Assembly (NCBI GenBank): GCA_900478215.1
Contig: LS483478.1
Location: 3,100,001-3,164,000, forward strand
Reading direction: 5' to 3'
Origin: Salmonella enterica subsp. houtenae serovar Houten
Lineage (GTDB): Bacteria > Pseudomonadota > Gammaproteobacteria > Enterobacterales > Enterobacteriaceae
DNA length: 64,000 nucleotides
A program made the translations under genes and the position numbers. Numbering within the stretch: the stretch's first letter is position 1; each line of letters opens with the position of its first letter. Positions 44,994-54,536 of this stretch are shown here, piece by piece. Under the pieces are notes generated by a model. It saw nothing but the letters and a program-made list of their open reading frames with translations. It did no database searches and was not told the origin of the DNA.

Positions 44994-45710
44994 TTATGCG
45001 CTACGCTGCAACAGCATCGACTTAATATGGCCGATGGCGCGCGTCGGGTTCAGTCCCTTAGGACATACACTGACGCAGTTCATAATACTGTGACAGCGGA
45101 ATACGCTGAATGCATCGCTCATCCCTTCCAGACGACTGTCTGTCTCGGTATCACGGCTATCGATCAGGAATCGATACGCCGCGAGCAGACCCGCCGGACC
45201 AATAAACTTATCCGGGTTCCACCAGAATGACGGGCAGGAAGTTGAGCAACAGGCGCACAGAATACATTCATACAACCCATCAAGTTTTTCACGTTGCTCC
45301 GGCATCTGTAAATGCTCACGAGCCGGTGGATTTTGCCCATTATTCAATAAGTAAGGCTTAATCTTCTCATATTGTGCGTAGAATTGCCCCATGTCTACCA
45401 CCAAATCGCGGATCACCGGCAAACCGGGTAGCGGGCGAATCACAATCTTCTTACCTGGCTGATTCAGCGCCGAAATAGGGGTAATACAGGCCAGACCATT
45501 CTTACCGTTCATATTCAAACCATCAGAACCACACACGCCTTCGCGGCAGGAACGGCGGAAAGAAAGGCTGGGATCTTTTTCTTTAAGCTGGATTAACGCA
45601 TCCAGCAGCATCATGTCACGCCCTTCTTCGCCTTCCAGGGTGTAATCCTGCATACGCGGAGCGTTATCGACATCCGGGTTATAACGATAAATCGAAAATT
45701 CGAGTTTCAT
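44994..45710 (-). CDS. sdhB: Succinate dehydrogenase iron-sulfur subunit SdhB
   Basis: Passes electrons from FAD to ubiquinone. The 238 residues have the [2Fe-2S] cysteines CREGVCGSDGLNMNGKNGLAC, and the [4Fe-4S]/[3Fe-4S] clusters CILCACCSTSCP and CHSIMNCVSVCP. Two ATGs are adjacent (45710, 45713); 45710 corresponds to the E. coli start. Confidence 0.98.
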   Translation of the reverse strand: MKLEFSIYRYNPDVDNAPRMQDYTLEGEEGRDMMLLDALIQLKEKDPSLSFRRSCREGVCGSDGLNMNGKNGLACITPISALNQPGKKIVIRPLPGLPVIRDLVVDMGQFYAQYEKIKPYLLNNGQNPPAREHLQMPEQREKLDGLYECILCACCSTSCPSFWWNPDKFIGPAGLLAAYRFLIDSRDTETDSRLEGMSDAFSVFRCHSIMNCVSVCPKGLNPTRAIGHIKSMLLQRSA

Positions 45711-45726
45711 CATCCTGTCTCCGCAA

Positions 45727-47493
45727 TTAATAAGTACGAATCTTCGGCGGGAACGCCGGACGCAGTTTCGGTTCCATATTGACGCTTCGGCGCGTCATGG
45801 ATTCCGTTTGCGGTTGATACAGGGTATGACACAACCAGTTGGCATCATCACGCTCCGGGAAATCGAAGCGGCTATGCGCGCCGCGGCTTTCCGTCCGGAA
45901 GTTGGCGGATACGGCAGTGGCGTAGGCGGTTTCCATCAGGTTATCCAGCTCCAGACACTCAACACGCTGGGTATTAAACTCGCTGGAAGTGTCATCCAGA
46001 CGGGCGTTTTTCAGACGCTCGCGGATCACTTTCAACTGCTCAAGCCCTTTCGCCATCGCGTCGCCTTCACGGAATACGGAGAAGTTATGCTGCATACACT
46101 CCTGCAGCGCTTTGCGGATAGCCACCGGATCTTCGCCATTGCGGTTGTTGTTCCAGCGATTCAGGCGCTCCAGAGAACCTTCCACGTCAGACTCGCTGGC
46201 ATCGCGCAGCACGCCCTGCTCGGCGATGGATTCCTGTAAATGCAGCCCCGCCGCGCGGCCAAAGACCACCAGATCCAGCAGCGAATTACCGCCCAGACGG
46301 TTGGCGCCGTGAACCGATACACAGGCGATTTCACCCACCGCGAACAGCCCCGGAATGACTACGTCTTCGCCCTGCTCGTTCACGGTCAGCGCCTGACCGG
46401 TCACTTTAGTCGGAATACCGCCCATCATGTAGTGGCAGGTCGGGATAACCGGAATCGGCTCTTTCACCGGATCGACGTGGGCGAAAGTACGGGACAACTC
46501 CAGAATACCTGGCAGGCGAGATTCCAGCACCTCTTTACCCAGGTGATCCAGTTTCAGTTTAGCGTGCGGACCCCACGGACCGTCGCAGCCGCGACCTTCA
46601 CGGATTTCGATCATGATGGAACGCGCCACCACGTCACGACCCGCCAGGTCTTTGGCGTTCGGCGCATAACGCTCCATAAAGCGCTCGCCGTGTTTGTTCA
46701 GCAGGTAACCGCCTTCGCCGCGGCAGCCTTCTGTCACCAGCACACCCGCCCCGGCGATACCGGTCGGGTGGAACTGCCACATTTCCATGTCCTGCACCGG
46801 GACACCAGCACGCAACGCCATACCGACACCGTCACCGGTGTTGATGTGAGCGTTCGTAGTGGACTGGTAGATACGGCCTGCGCCGCCGGTCGCCAGCACC
46901 GTCGCGCGGGCTTTGAAATACACCACTTCACCGGTTTCGATGCACAGTGCGGTACACCCCACCACCGCGCCATCCTGGTTTTTCACCAGATCCAGCGCAT
47001 ACCATTCGGAGAAAATCGTGGTGTGGTTTTTTAAATTCTGCTGATAGAGCGTATGTAGCAAGGCGTGACCGGTACGGTCAGCCGCCGCCGCGGTACGTGC
47101 TGCCTGCTCGCCGCCAAAGTTTTTCGACTGGCCGCCAAACGGGCGCTGATAGATACGTCCATCATCAAGACGGGAGAACGGGAGCCCCATGTGCTCCAGC
47201 TCCAGAATCGCTTCCGGTCCGGTCTTACACATATATTCAATGGCATCCTGGTCACCAATGTAATCCGACCCTTTTACGGTGTCGTACATATGCCATTCCC
47301 AGTTATCTTCATGGGTATTACCGAGCGCCACGGTGATGCCGCCCTGCGCGGAGACGGTATGCGATCGGGTTGGGAACACTTTAGACAGCAGCGCACAGGT
47401 TTGGCCGCTTTGGGAAATTTGCAGCGCCGCGCGCATACCTGCGCCACCGGCACCAATCACAACAGCATCAAATTCTCTGACTGGCAGTTTCAT
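45727..47493 (-). CDS. sdhA: Succinate dehydrogenase flavoprotein subunit SdhA
   Basis: The 588-residue catalytic subunit oxidises succinate with covalent FAD. Visible are the dinucleotide fold VVIGAGGAGMRAAL, the FAD-linked His in SHTVSAQGG, and active-site motifs QFHPTGIAGAGVL and HGANRLGGNSLLDLVV. The start at 47493 (MKLPVREFDA) matches the family; it overlaps the end of sdhD. Confidence 0.98.
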   Translation of the reverse strand: MKLPVREFDAVVIGAGGAGMRAALQISQSGQTCALLSKVFPTRSHTVSAQGGITVALGNTHEDNWEWHMYDTVKGSDYIGDQDAIEYMCKTGPEAILELEHMGLPFSRLDDGRIYQRPFGGQSKNFGGEQAARTAAAADRTGHALLHTLYQQNLKNHTTIFSEWYALDLVKNQDGAVVGCTALCIETGEVVYFKARATVLATGGAGRIYQSTTNAHINTGDGVGMALRAGVPVQDMEMWQFHPTGIAGAGVLVTEGCRGEGGYLLNKHGERFMERYAPNAKDLAGRDVVARSIMIEIREGRGCDGPWGPHAKLKLDHLGKEVLESRLPGILELSRTFAHVDPVKEPIPVIPTCHYMMGGIPTKVTGQALTVNEQGEDVVIPGLFAVGEIACVSVHGANRLGGNSLLDLVVFGRAAGLHLQESIAEQGVLRDASESDVEGSLERLNRWNNNRNGEDPVAIRKALQECMQHNFSVFREGDAMAKGLEQLKVIRERLKNARLDDTSSEFNTQRVECLELDNLMETAYATAVSANFRTESRGAHSRFDFPERDDANWLCHTLYQPQTESMTRRSVNMEPKLRPAFPPKIRTY

Positions 47494-47840
47494 TACACAC
47501 CCCACACCACAACAAATCCATAGATGACGTAAACCACCAGCGCAACAACGATAACGAGTTGCAGTACCAGGCGCACTGCCAGTGGTTTAACGTAGTCGGT
47601 CAACACCTGCCACATGCCGATCCAGGCATGAATCAAGATGGAAAAAAGCGCCAGCAGGGTGAAGACTTTGGTGAAGGCCGATGAGAAGAAACCGGTCCAG
47701 GCTTCAAAGGTCAGCTCGCCGCTCGTGGCGAAAAAACCCACCATGTAGATGATGTATAACGTCAGAACGATAGCGGTAGCACGGACCAGGATGAAGTCAT
47801 GTACGCCATTGCGTCCTAATGCGGAGGCGTTGCTTACCAT
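47493..47840 (-). CDS. sdhD: Succinate dehydrogenase membrane anchor SdhD
   Basis: A 115-residue anchor with three transmembrane helices, a haem b ligand His in SILIHAWIGMWQV and the quinone-site Tyr in DYVKP. The start at 47840 (MVSNASALGRNG) is chosen for family length; it overlaps sdhC by 7 bases. Confidence 0.97.
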   Translation of the reverse strand: MVSNASALGRNGVHDFILVRATAIVLTLYIIYMVGFFATSGELTFEAWTGFFSSAFTKVFTLLALFSILIHAWIGMWQVLTDYVKPLAVRLVLQLVIVVALVVYVIYGFVVVWGV

Positions 47841-48223
47841 ACGAGGACTCCTGCGAGAAGTGAAAGCACGACAGTGATAACAAAAGAGATTTTGGCAGAG
47901 CGTTGACCCGCTTCGAATGTTTCTTCCAGATAGCCAAAATCCATTAACATGTGACGAATTCCAACGATGACGTGATACGCCAGCGCGGTAAGGATGCCCC
48001 ACATGATAAATTTAACGATGAAGCCGCCCATGATGTCGGCGGCCTGCTGGAATCCTTCCGGGGAAGAGAGGCTGGTACCCAGTAGCCACAGTAGTATGCC
48101 GACTGCGATGAAAGTAATCACACCGGATACGCGATGGAGAATGGACGCTATCGCTGTGATGGGGAACCGAATCGTTTGTAGATCCAGATTGACAGGTCTT
48201 TGTTTTTTCACATTTCTTATCAT
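47834..48223 (-). CDS. sdhC: Succinate dehydrogenase cytochrome b556 subunit SdhC
   Basis: A 129-residue anchor (from MIRNVKKQRPVNLDL) with three transmembrane helices, the quinone-site residues in ITAIASILHRVSGV (Ser, Arg) and the haem ligand His in GIRHMLMDFGYLEE. First gene of sdhCDAB-sucABCD, divergent from gltA. Confidence 0.97.
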   Translation of the reverse strand: MIRNVKKQRPVNLDLQTIRFPITAIASILHRVSGVITFIAVGILLWLLGTSLSSPEGFQQAADIMGGFIVKFIMWGILTALAYHVIVGIRHMLMDFGYLEETFEAGQRSAKISFVITVVLSLLAGVLVW

Positions 48224-48977
48224 GAATAACGCCCACATGCTGTTCTTATTATTCCCTTAAGACTTCGGTTACAGAGGTGAATCTACCTGTAGCCAGAAAG
48301 ACGACGGGATTTCCTTCCTCCGGTCTGCGTGCGGGTCAGACAGCGTCCTTTCTATAACTGCGCGTCATGTAAAACACTGCTTCCAGTAGCTAAAACGACA
48401 CGTTACAACGCTGGGTGGCTCGGGATTGCAGGGTATTCCGGAGACCTGGCGGCAGTATAGGACGTTCACAAAATCATTACAATTAACCTACATATAGTTT
48501 GTCGGGTTTTATCCTGAACAGTGACGCAGGTCACGATAACAACATTTTTTTAATTTTCAATCATCTGATTTGACAAACATTAAACAAAGTTGTTACAAAC
48601 AACACCAGAAAAAGCATATAATGCGTAAAAGTTATGGGGTCACTCTTTCACCTGCTAATAAGTTATGCAACAGTGTGATGATATTGACCCATTCTTTCAG
48701 GACAGTTATTAGTGATAGACAGGTTACATTACTCGGATTGCTACGTTCCTGATTTGCTGCTAATTCGACATTAATCAAGCCGTTACCTGCAAGCGCCCAT
48801 TGCTCTGTACCCAGGTCATCCCCTCTTTCACAGAGCGGCGAGCCAAATAACAAACTGGTAACGGTTGATTGATGCATACACAGAATCTTTCATGCACTAA
48901 CGACGAGGAAGATGACGTGGAGAAGGCAAGTCTGAGTTCCGGCAGTCTTAAGCAATAAGGCGCTAAGGAGACCGTAA
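48224..48977. other. Divergent sdhC / gltA control region
   Basis: 754 bp with no supported gene, containing the promoters of the sdh-suc operon (leftward) and gltA (rightward). A CRP-like site sits at 48521-48534 within a very AT-rich stretch (48470-48620) that also fits ArcA-type binding. Long leaders on both sides are expected from E. coli, where sdhC is controlled by CRP, ArcA and several small RNAs. Confidence 0.7.
48521..48534. promoter_or_regulatory. CRP-like site between sdhC and gltA
   Basis: GTGACGCAGGTCAC fits the symmetric core GTGA-N6-TCAC of the CRP site, centred about 305 bp upstream of sdhC and 450 bp upstream of gltA. Binding is inferred. Confidence 0.65.
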
Positions 48978-50261
48978 ATGGCTGATACAAAGGCAAAAAT
49001 CACCCTCACTGGTGACACTGCTATTGAACTGGATGTGCTAAAAGGTACACTCGGTCAAGATGTTATTGATATTCGTAGTCTCGGTTCAAAAGGTGTTTTC
49101 ACTTTTGACCCTGGTTTCACCTCTACCGCATCCTGCGAATCTAAAATCACCTTCATCGACGGCGACGAAGGCATTTTGTTGCATCGCGGTTTCCCGATTG
49201 ACCAGCTTGCTACCGATTCCAACTATCTGGAAGTCTGTTACATCCTGCTGTACGGCGAAAAACCGACACAGAAAGAGTATGACGAGTTCAGAACGACAGT
49301 CACTCGTCATACGATGATTCACGAGCAGATCACGCGCCTGTTCCACGCTTTCCGTCGCGACTCACATCCGATGGCGGTGATGTGCGGGATCACGGGCGCG
49401 CTGGCGGCGTTCTACCACGACTCGCTGGATGTGAACAACCCACGCCACCGTGAAATCGCGGCGTTCCGTCTGCTGTCCAAAATGCCGACCATGGCGGCGA
49501 TGTGTTACAAATATTCTATCGGCCAGCCGTTTGTTTATCCGCGTAACGACCTCTCCTACGCCGGTAACTTCCTGAACATGATGTTCTCCACGCCGTGCGA
49601 AACCTATGAAGTGAATCCGGTACTGGAACGCGCGATGGACCGTATTCTGATCCTGCACGCTGACCATGAGCAGAACGCCTCGACGTCAACGGTACGTACT
49701 GCTGGCTCAAGCGGCGCCAACCCGTTCGCCTGTATTGCCGCCGGGATCGCCTCCCTGTGGGGACCGGCACATGGCGGCGCAAACGAAGCCGCGTTGAAAA
49801 TGCTGGAAGAAATCAGCTCCGTTAAACACATTCCGGAATTTGTTCGTCGCGCGAAAGACAAGAATGATTCTTTCCGCCTGATGGGCTTCGGTCATCGCGT
49901 TTACAAAAACTACGATCCGCGCGCCACCGTCATGCGTGAAACCTGTCACGAAGTGCTGAAAGAGCTGGGTACGAAAGACGATCTGCTGGAAGTGGCCATG
50001 GAGCTTGAGCACATTGCGCTGAACGACCCATACTTTATCGAGAAGAAACTGTACCCGAACGTCGACTTCTACTCCGGCATTATTCTCAAAGCGATGGGCA
50101 TTCCATCTTCGATGTTTACCGTGATCTTCGCGATGGCGCGTACCGTCGGCTGGATAGCCCACTGGAATGAAATGCACAGTGAAGGCATGAAAATCGCTCG
50201 TCCTCGTCAGCTTTACACCGGCTACGATAAACGCGATTTTAAATCGGCGCTGAAGCGCTAA
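48978..50261 (+). CDS. gltA: Citrate synthase GltA (type II)
   Basis: Condenses acetyl-CoA and oxaloacetate at the entry to the TCA cycle. The 427-residue hexameric-type enzyme begins MADTKAKITLTGDTAIELDV and holds the catalytic His in LWGPAHGGANEAALKML and GFGHRVYKNYDPRA, plus the catalytic Asp in PNVDFYSG. AGGAG precedes the ATG. Confidence 0.98.
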   Translation: MADTKAKITLTGDTAIELDVLKGTLGQDVIDIRSLGSKGVFTFDPGFTSTASCESKITFIDGDEGILLHRGFPIDQLATDSNYLEVCYILLYGEKPTQKEYDEFRTTVTRHTMIHEQITRLFHAFRRDSHPMAVMCGITGALAAFYHDSLDVNNPRHREIAAFRLLSKMPTMAAMCYKYSIGQPFVYPRNDLSYAGNFLNMMFSTPCETYEVNPVLERAMDRILILHADHEQNASTSTVRTAGSSGANPFACIAAGIASLWGPAHGGANEAALKMLEEISSVKHIPEFVRRAKDKNDSFRLMGFGHRVYKNYDPRATVMRETCHEVLKELGTKDDLLEVAMELEHIALNDPYFIEKKLYPNVDFYSGIILKAMGIPSSMFTVIFAMARTVGWIAHWNEMHSEGMKIARPRQLYTGYDKRDFKSALKR

Positions 50262-50268
50262 TTGACAA

Positions 50269-50306
50269 CCGGATGGCGACACCGCCATCGCCATCGCCAT
50301 CCGGTA
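50269..50306 (+). terminator. Hairpin/terminator after gltA
   Basis: CCGGATGGCG ACAC CGCCATC ... GCCATCCGG followed by a T-rich run (TTTTCCTTTTTT), 8 bases after the gltA stop. Confidence 0.75.
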
Positions 50307-50402
50307 CATTTTCCTTTTTTCTTATCCTCTTTATTTTATTCTTATCCCATTACTCTCTATGATTAATTAGGGTTTCGCTAAATATCATTCAGGGAGCATG
50401 GA

Positions 50403-51449
50403 ATGCCGATTTTGCAGTGGTTTTTGTTGTTCCTGCTATCGCTGCTTATTTCCCTTATCTTTCTCTGGCTGCACCTTCCGGCGGCGATGCTGCTCGGTCC
50501 AATGATTGCGGGTATCGTGTTGAGTTTGCGAGGTAGTTCGCTACAACTTCCGCGCGGTATTTTTCTCGCCGCGCAGGCAATTCTCGGCTGTATGATCGCC
50601 CAAAATCTAACCGGTTCGATATTGACCACCCTCGCCCTCTACTGGCCGGTCGTGCTTCTGGTGTTGCTGGTGACGCTGCTTTCCAGCGCGGTAGTCGGCT
50701 GGCTGCTGGTACGTTACAGCTCGCTGCCCGGCAACACCGGCGCATGGGGGTCTTCGCCGGGCGGCGCGGCGGCAATGGTTGCGATGGCGCAAGATTACGG
50801 GGCGGATATCCGCCTGGTGGCGTTTATGCAGTACCTGCGGGTACTGTTTGTCGCTGGCGCGGCGGTACTGGTAACACGCCTGATACTCGGCGACAGCGCG
50901 GCAGCGGTCAGCCAACAGTTGGTCTGGTTTCCGCCGCTTAGCGGTAATTTATTGTCGACGCTGCTGTTAGCGATCGTGGCGGGCATTGCCGGTCGCCTGA
51001 TGCGTATCCCTTCCGGCACGATGCTGCTCCCCATGTTGGCAGGCGCGCTTCTCCATTCGCACGGCATCATTGAGATTGAATTACCCGAATGGCTGCTGGC
51101 CATGGCCTATATGGGGATAGGCTGGCGTATCGGGCTGGGCTTCGACAAACAGGTTTTTTTTATGGCGCTGCGGCCATTGCCGCAAATCTTATTTTCAATT
51201 TTCGCGCTGATGGCGATTTGCGCCGCGATGGCGTGGGGAATGGCTCACTACATGCAGATTGATTTTATGACGGCTTATCTCGCCACCAGTCCCGGTGGTC
51301 TGGATACGGTTGCCGCGATCGCGGCCGGAAGCAGTGCCGATATGGCGCTCATCATGGCAATGCAAACCCTACGGCTGTTCAGCATTCTGTTAACTGGACC
51401 CGCAGTGGCCCGTTTTATTTCAGCCTATGCGCCCAAACAACCTTTGTAG
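50403..51449 (+). CDS. abrB: AbrB-family membrane protein
   Basis: A 348-residue protein with about ten transmembrane helices in two related halves (AbrB duplication; PAAMLLGPMIAG in the first half and ATSPGGLDTVAAIA in the second; WGSSPGGAAAMV is the signature Gly-rich loop). Resembles E. coli AbrB, a putative ammonia monooxygenase-like regulator/transporter; substrate not known. The fimbrial genes found between gltA and abrB in E. coli are missing here. Confidence 0.88.
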   Translation: MPILQWFLLFLLSLLISLIFLWLHLPAAMLLGPMIAGIVLSLRGSSLQLPRGIFLAAQAILGCMIAQNLTGSILTTLALYWPVVLLVLLVTLLSSAVVGWLLVRYSSLPGNTGAWGSSPGGAAAMVAMAQDYGADIRLVAFMQYLRVLFVAGAAVLVTRLILGDSAAAVSQQLVWFPPLSGNLLSTLLLAIVAGIAGRLMRIPSGTMLLPMLAGALLHSHGIIEIELPEWLLAMAYMGIGWRIGLGFDKQVFFMALRPLPQILFSIFALMAICAAMAWGMAHYMQIDFMTAYLATSPGGLDTVAAIAAGSSADMALIMAMQTLRLFSILLTGPAVARFISAYAPKQPL

Positions 51450-51497
51450 GAGTGATAAGCGTAGCGCCATCAGGCAATAGCCGCTCGCCGATGGCGG
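51449..51497. repeat. REP element between abrB and nei
   Basis: GTGATAAGCGTAGCGCCATCAGGC and CTCGCCGATGGCGG form a REP-like pair between the convergent genes. Confidence 0.7.
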
Positions 51498-51503
51498 TTC
51501 CGA

Positions 51504-52295
51504 CTATTTCTGGCAATGCGGGCACCAGTAAAACGGGCGAGAGGAAAGCGTTGTCTTTTCAATAATGCCGCCGCATCGCTCGCACGCTTCGCCGTCACGG
51601 TGGAAAACCTTAAAGCGAAACAGGGCGCCATGATGCTTGTTTTCATCCACCTGACCGCGAGTAGCGTAGGAAAGGCGCGGAATATCCAACAACGCGTGAG
51701 ATAGCGCGTTCAGTTGCGCCTCGCTGAGATCTTTCGCTCTATGCTGTCCGGTTAACCCAACCTGCCAGAGAATTTCAACGCGCAGATAATTCCCCAGCCC
51801 CGCCAGAAAGGCCTGATCCAGCAACAGTCCGGAGAATTGTCGGTTGCGAAAACGCGGCGACAGCAATCGAGCTTTAACCTCTTCCGGGGTGAGACGCGCG
51901 TTCAGCACATCCGGGCCGACTCGCTGTAAAAAAGGGTGCGTCATGAGCTGATCTGCTGTCAGCATTTCGATATCAGACGCGCTGTAAAGCAGAATAGTTT
52001 TATCCGCTGTTTGTAGCCTGACGCGCAATATACGCGTGGTCTGCGGTATTTCACCGGTGTCGATCACCCGCCATACGCCATAGAGTTGGTTGTGGCTGTA
52101 GAGCGTCAGGCCATTTGAAAAGTGAGTCAATAACGCTTTTCCCCGCGTCTCTATCCGGGTAACAATGTGACCTGTAAGCTGCGATTCATACGGTTTTAAC
52201 TGTGCAAAGGCAAACCAGACATCGGTTAAGGGTTTGCCTTTGATTGCCGTCTCCAGATTATCCGCCGCACGACGAATTTCCGGGCCTTCAGGCAT
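51504..52295 (-). CDS. nei: Endonuclease VIII Nei (DNA glycosylase/AP lyase)
   Basis: Removes oxidised pyrimidines from DNA and cuts the backbone. The start at 52295 is fixed by MPEGPEIRR, in which the processed Pro 2 is the catalytic nucleophile and Glu 3 assists. Residues 238-263 form the zinc finger (CERCGG ... CPHC), and the helix-two-turn-helix DQAFLAGLGNYLRVE is present. 263 residues. A longer in-frame reading to 52415 is not compatible with catalysis. Confidence 0.97.
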   Translation of the reverse strand: MPEGPEIRRAADNLETAIKGKPLTDVWFAFAQLKPYESQLTGHIVTRIETRGKALLTHFSNGLTLYSHNQLYGVWRVIDTGEIPQTTRILRVRLQTADKTILLYSASDIEMLTADQLMTHPFLQRVGPDVLNARLTPEEVKARLLSPRFRNRQFSGLLLDQAFLAGLGNYLRVEILWQVGLTGQHRAKDLSEAQLNALSHALLDIPRLSYATRGQVDENKHHGALFRFKVFHRDGEACERCGGIIEKTTLSSRPFYWCPHCQK

Positions 52296-52583
52296 GATAA
52301 TATCCTTTGTTAACAGATGATTAATGGGCTGCAGCGCCTCTGCGCAACCATAGACATGACAATCAATTGCTGCCTCTGACTGTCTGGAATATACATCGAA
52401 CGCCATAATGAACATTCACAGCGGATGGACAAACAGCGGCGGCATCCAGCGATAATAACATTATCGCGGCACGAGACCACTTCCCCGTCAGGGTTAACGT
52501 AATCGCGCCAGAGCATCGTCGACTCTGCCCTTGTCGGGCGAGCTCCCGATAATGATTGTCTACTTTCCGGGATTAAATGACAC
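52296..52583. other. Junction between nei and the polysaccharide cluster
   Basis: 288 bp with no supported gene. Several minus-strand codons look coding (MLWRDYVNPDGEVVS near 52500) but no family is recognised and no start is supported. In E. coli the genes next to nei are pxpA and relatives, so this is the island boundary; no direct repeats or integrase were seen at this end. Confidence 0.5.
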
Positions 52584-54533
52584 TTAGTTATATTTTGCCC
52601 AAAATTTTTTCCTGTTGATCCTTTTAAAGCCTTCTTTCCAATAACTGGCATTCAACTCTTTAATATAATTTTCTCCGGGAAAAAGTTTATCCTTTAAAGG
52701 CAACTTTTTGGCTAGCATGATTCTTTCTGCATTAGATCCCGCGGACTCTGAATGCGTGAGGGAAGATAAGGCGTCCAGTTGAGCGCTTGAGGGTCTGGCT
52801 ATCAATTCAAAAAAAGGTTCTGACAATACAACGCTATTAAGTGCTGTATAATTTCCTTTTTGTATAAGCGGTTTTATATACTCAAAAAAAGAAATAATCC
52901 CTGATTGCAATCTTTCTGCTTTTTTTAAATAATCAATTTCTGAACCACTGCTATCTTCGCGTACAGGAATTATCCCATTATCCGTTTTTTTATAACCAAT
53001 TGTTGACCCGGTATTGTCAGCCATAGCGAACTCCATTATTTCCACCCCGCCTGATAAGAAAAGATCACACTTATCGTGGGGATGGCCATAGTTGGTTAGC
53101 CAACCAAACATCTTATTATAAATAGATCGGTTATCATTGGCGCCAGCGAAAGTTGCCAAATAAAACCCATGTATTTGTTTTTCTGCCCATTGCGCACCTA
53201 AAGAACGAGCAAATACTGACTGAATATTGCCCATCCATCCCACATCGATAAGTGCTATATTTTTATAACCTTCACAGGCCGTTTTAAAGTAATCAGCGTA
53301 AACTTCCCTGTGCTGAGTATTTTTTAATAAAATAGATGAGAATAATTTATTTATAAGCCAGTGAACCTTATGTTCTTCTCCTGAAACTGGAATATACTCT
53401 TCGTCAGGGAAGCCAACATGATGTATATCTGAAATATGCTCACTCGCATCTAACCCTGCGATAGCAAGTATCTTTTTAATACTTTTCTTATTCTTACCAC
53501 CAAAAAGATGCCAAATCCTGTGCATCGGCCAATCAGTCATCCCCACCATATAAGCTGATGCGCGGGATATATATAAATATTCACATTTTACATGTTCTTC
53601 TGAAAAGTATTCATTATAAATTTTATAGATTAAGTGAGCATCGCGTGCTAAAAAAAGTGCTTTATCAATTTTATGAATCTTTAACTGATTCGCTAACCAG
53701 GCTACATAACCTAGTAATAACGGACCAAATACCTTAAATCCTATCTCATTTAAAGGATCATTTTGATGGAAAGCAGAAACTTGTTTAAGTAATAAAGCCT
53801 TACAAATAGATTCACCAATAACATCTTTAGCTTTCCAATGATTAGATACCCCATGATTATACTCTGACCAATCAGCATGGAGAGTATTTATACCGAATTT
53901 TTTAGCGTTCAGAATATCAGCATGAACATTATCGCCAACATGCATCCACGATGCAATATCTACATTTTCATTTTGCTTGACTATTGAAAATAACTTACCA
54001 CTATTCTTAGAGTTCCGCTCTTCACCAGATGAATAAATTGGAATGTCACTGATATCATAGCCACATGATGTTAATAGCTCCTTTAATATTGCTGATGGAA
54101 GGTACATATCACTAATTAAAATAACTTTACAGCCATCATTAATAGCCTTTTCAAACAAATAGCCTCCATGCGCATTTTTATATAAAACAATCTTCTCCAT
54201 TTGTATTTCCAGATCGATTATCTTTTCTATTGTCGCTGGTGAAAGCTGCGGATGCGTTTTTAAAATTTCATCGTATATTTCAAATATGAGTACTTCCGGC
54301 TCGCCGCCAAAACGCCTGACCCTATTCTCTCTTGCACTTACTTCCGCCTGAACTCTTATCTCTGGAAAATTATCAATAATATCAATCTCGCACGCTGATA
54401 TGAAAATTTTTTCAGTTGCTAAATTTGATTGCATCAATGAAAACAAATCTCTGGGACGGTAAATCCTCCGGCTAACCAATGTATCAAAGATATCAAAACT
54501 TACGGTCTTGTATTTTTTAAAGTTCATATCCAT
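52584..54533 (-). CDS. HAD-domain protein of polysaccharide clusters (COG5610-like)
   Basis: A 649-residue soluble protein. Residues 8-250 form a haloacid-dehalogenase domain: motif I VSFDIFDTLVSRR (two Asp), motif II VILISDMYLPSA, and motif IV MHVGDNVHADILNAKKFG. The rest (about 270-649) is a second domain typical of polysaccharide-cluster proteins of this type (KALFLARDAHLIYKIYN, IALIDVGWMGNIQ). Its role is unknown; a phosphatase acting on a sugar phosphate or nucleotide-sugar intermediate, or a transferase, are possible. Last gene of the AT-rich operon, 3 bases after the preceding GT2 gene; low GC relative to flanks. Confidence 0.8.
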   Translation of the reverse strand: MDMNFKKYKTVSFDIFDTLVSRRIYRPRDLFSLMQSNLATEKIFISACEIDIIDNFPEIRVQAEVSARENRVRRFGGEPEVLIFEIYDEILKTHPQLSPATIEKIIDLEIQMEKIVLYKNAHGGYLFEKAINDGCKVILISDMYLPSAILKELLTSCGYDISDIPIYSSGEERNSKNSGKLFSIVKQNENVDIASWMHVGDNVHADILNAKKFGINTLHADWSEYNHGVSNHWKAKDVIGESICKALLLKQVSAFHQNDPLNEIGFKVFGPLLLGYVAWLANQLKIHKIDKALFLARDAHLIYKIYNEYFSEEHVKCEYLYISRASAYMVGMTDWPMHRIWHLFGGKNKKSIKKILAIAGLDASEHISDIHHVGFPDEEYIPVSGEEHKVHWLINKLFSSILLKNTQHREVYADYFKTACEGYKNIALIDVGWMGNIQSVFARSLGAQWAEKQIHGFYLATFAGANDNRSIYNKMFGWLTNYGHPHDKCDLFLSGGVEIMEFAMADNTGSTIGYKKTDNGIIPVREDSSGSEIDYLKKAERLQSGIISFFEYIKPLIQKGNYTALNSVVLSEPFFELIARPSSAQLDALSSLTHSESAGSNAERIMLAKKLPLKDKLFPGENYIKELNASYWKEGFKRINRKKFWAKYN

Positions 54534-54536
54534 ATT

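Noticed and set aside
52310..52651. A 113-codon minus-strand frame at the nei junction
   Set aside because: Overlaps the end of the HAD-domain gene and the region upstream of nei; no recognisable family and no ribosome-binding site.
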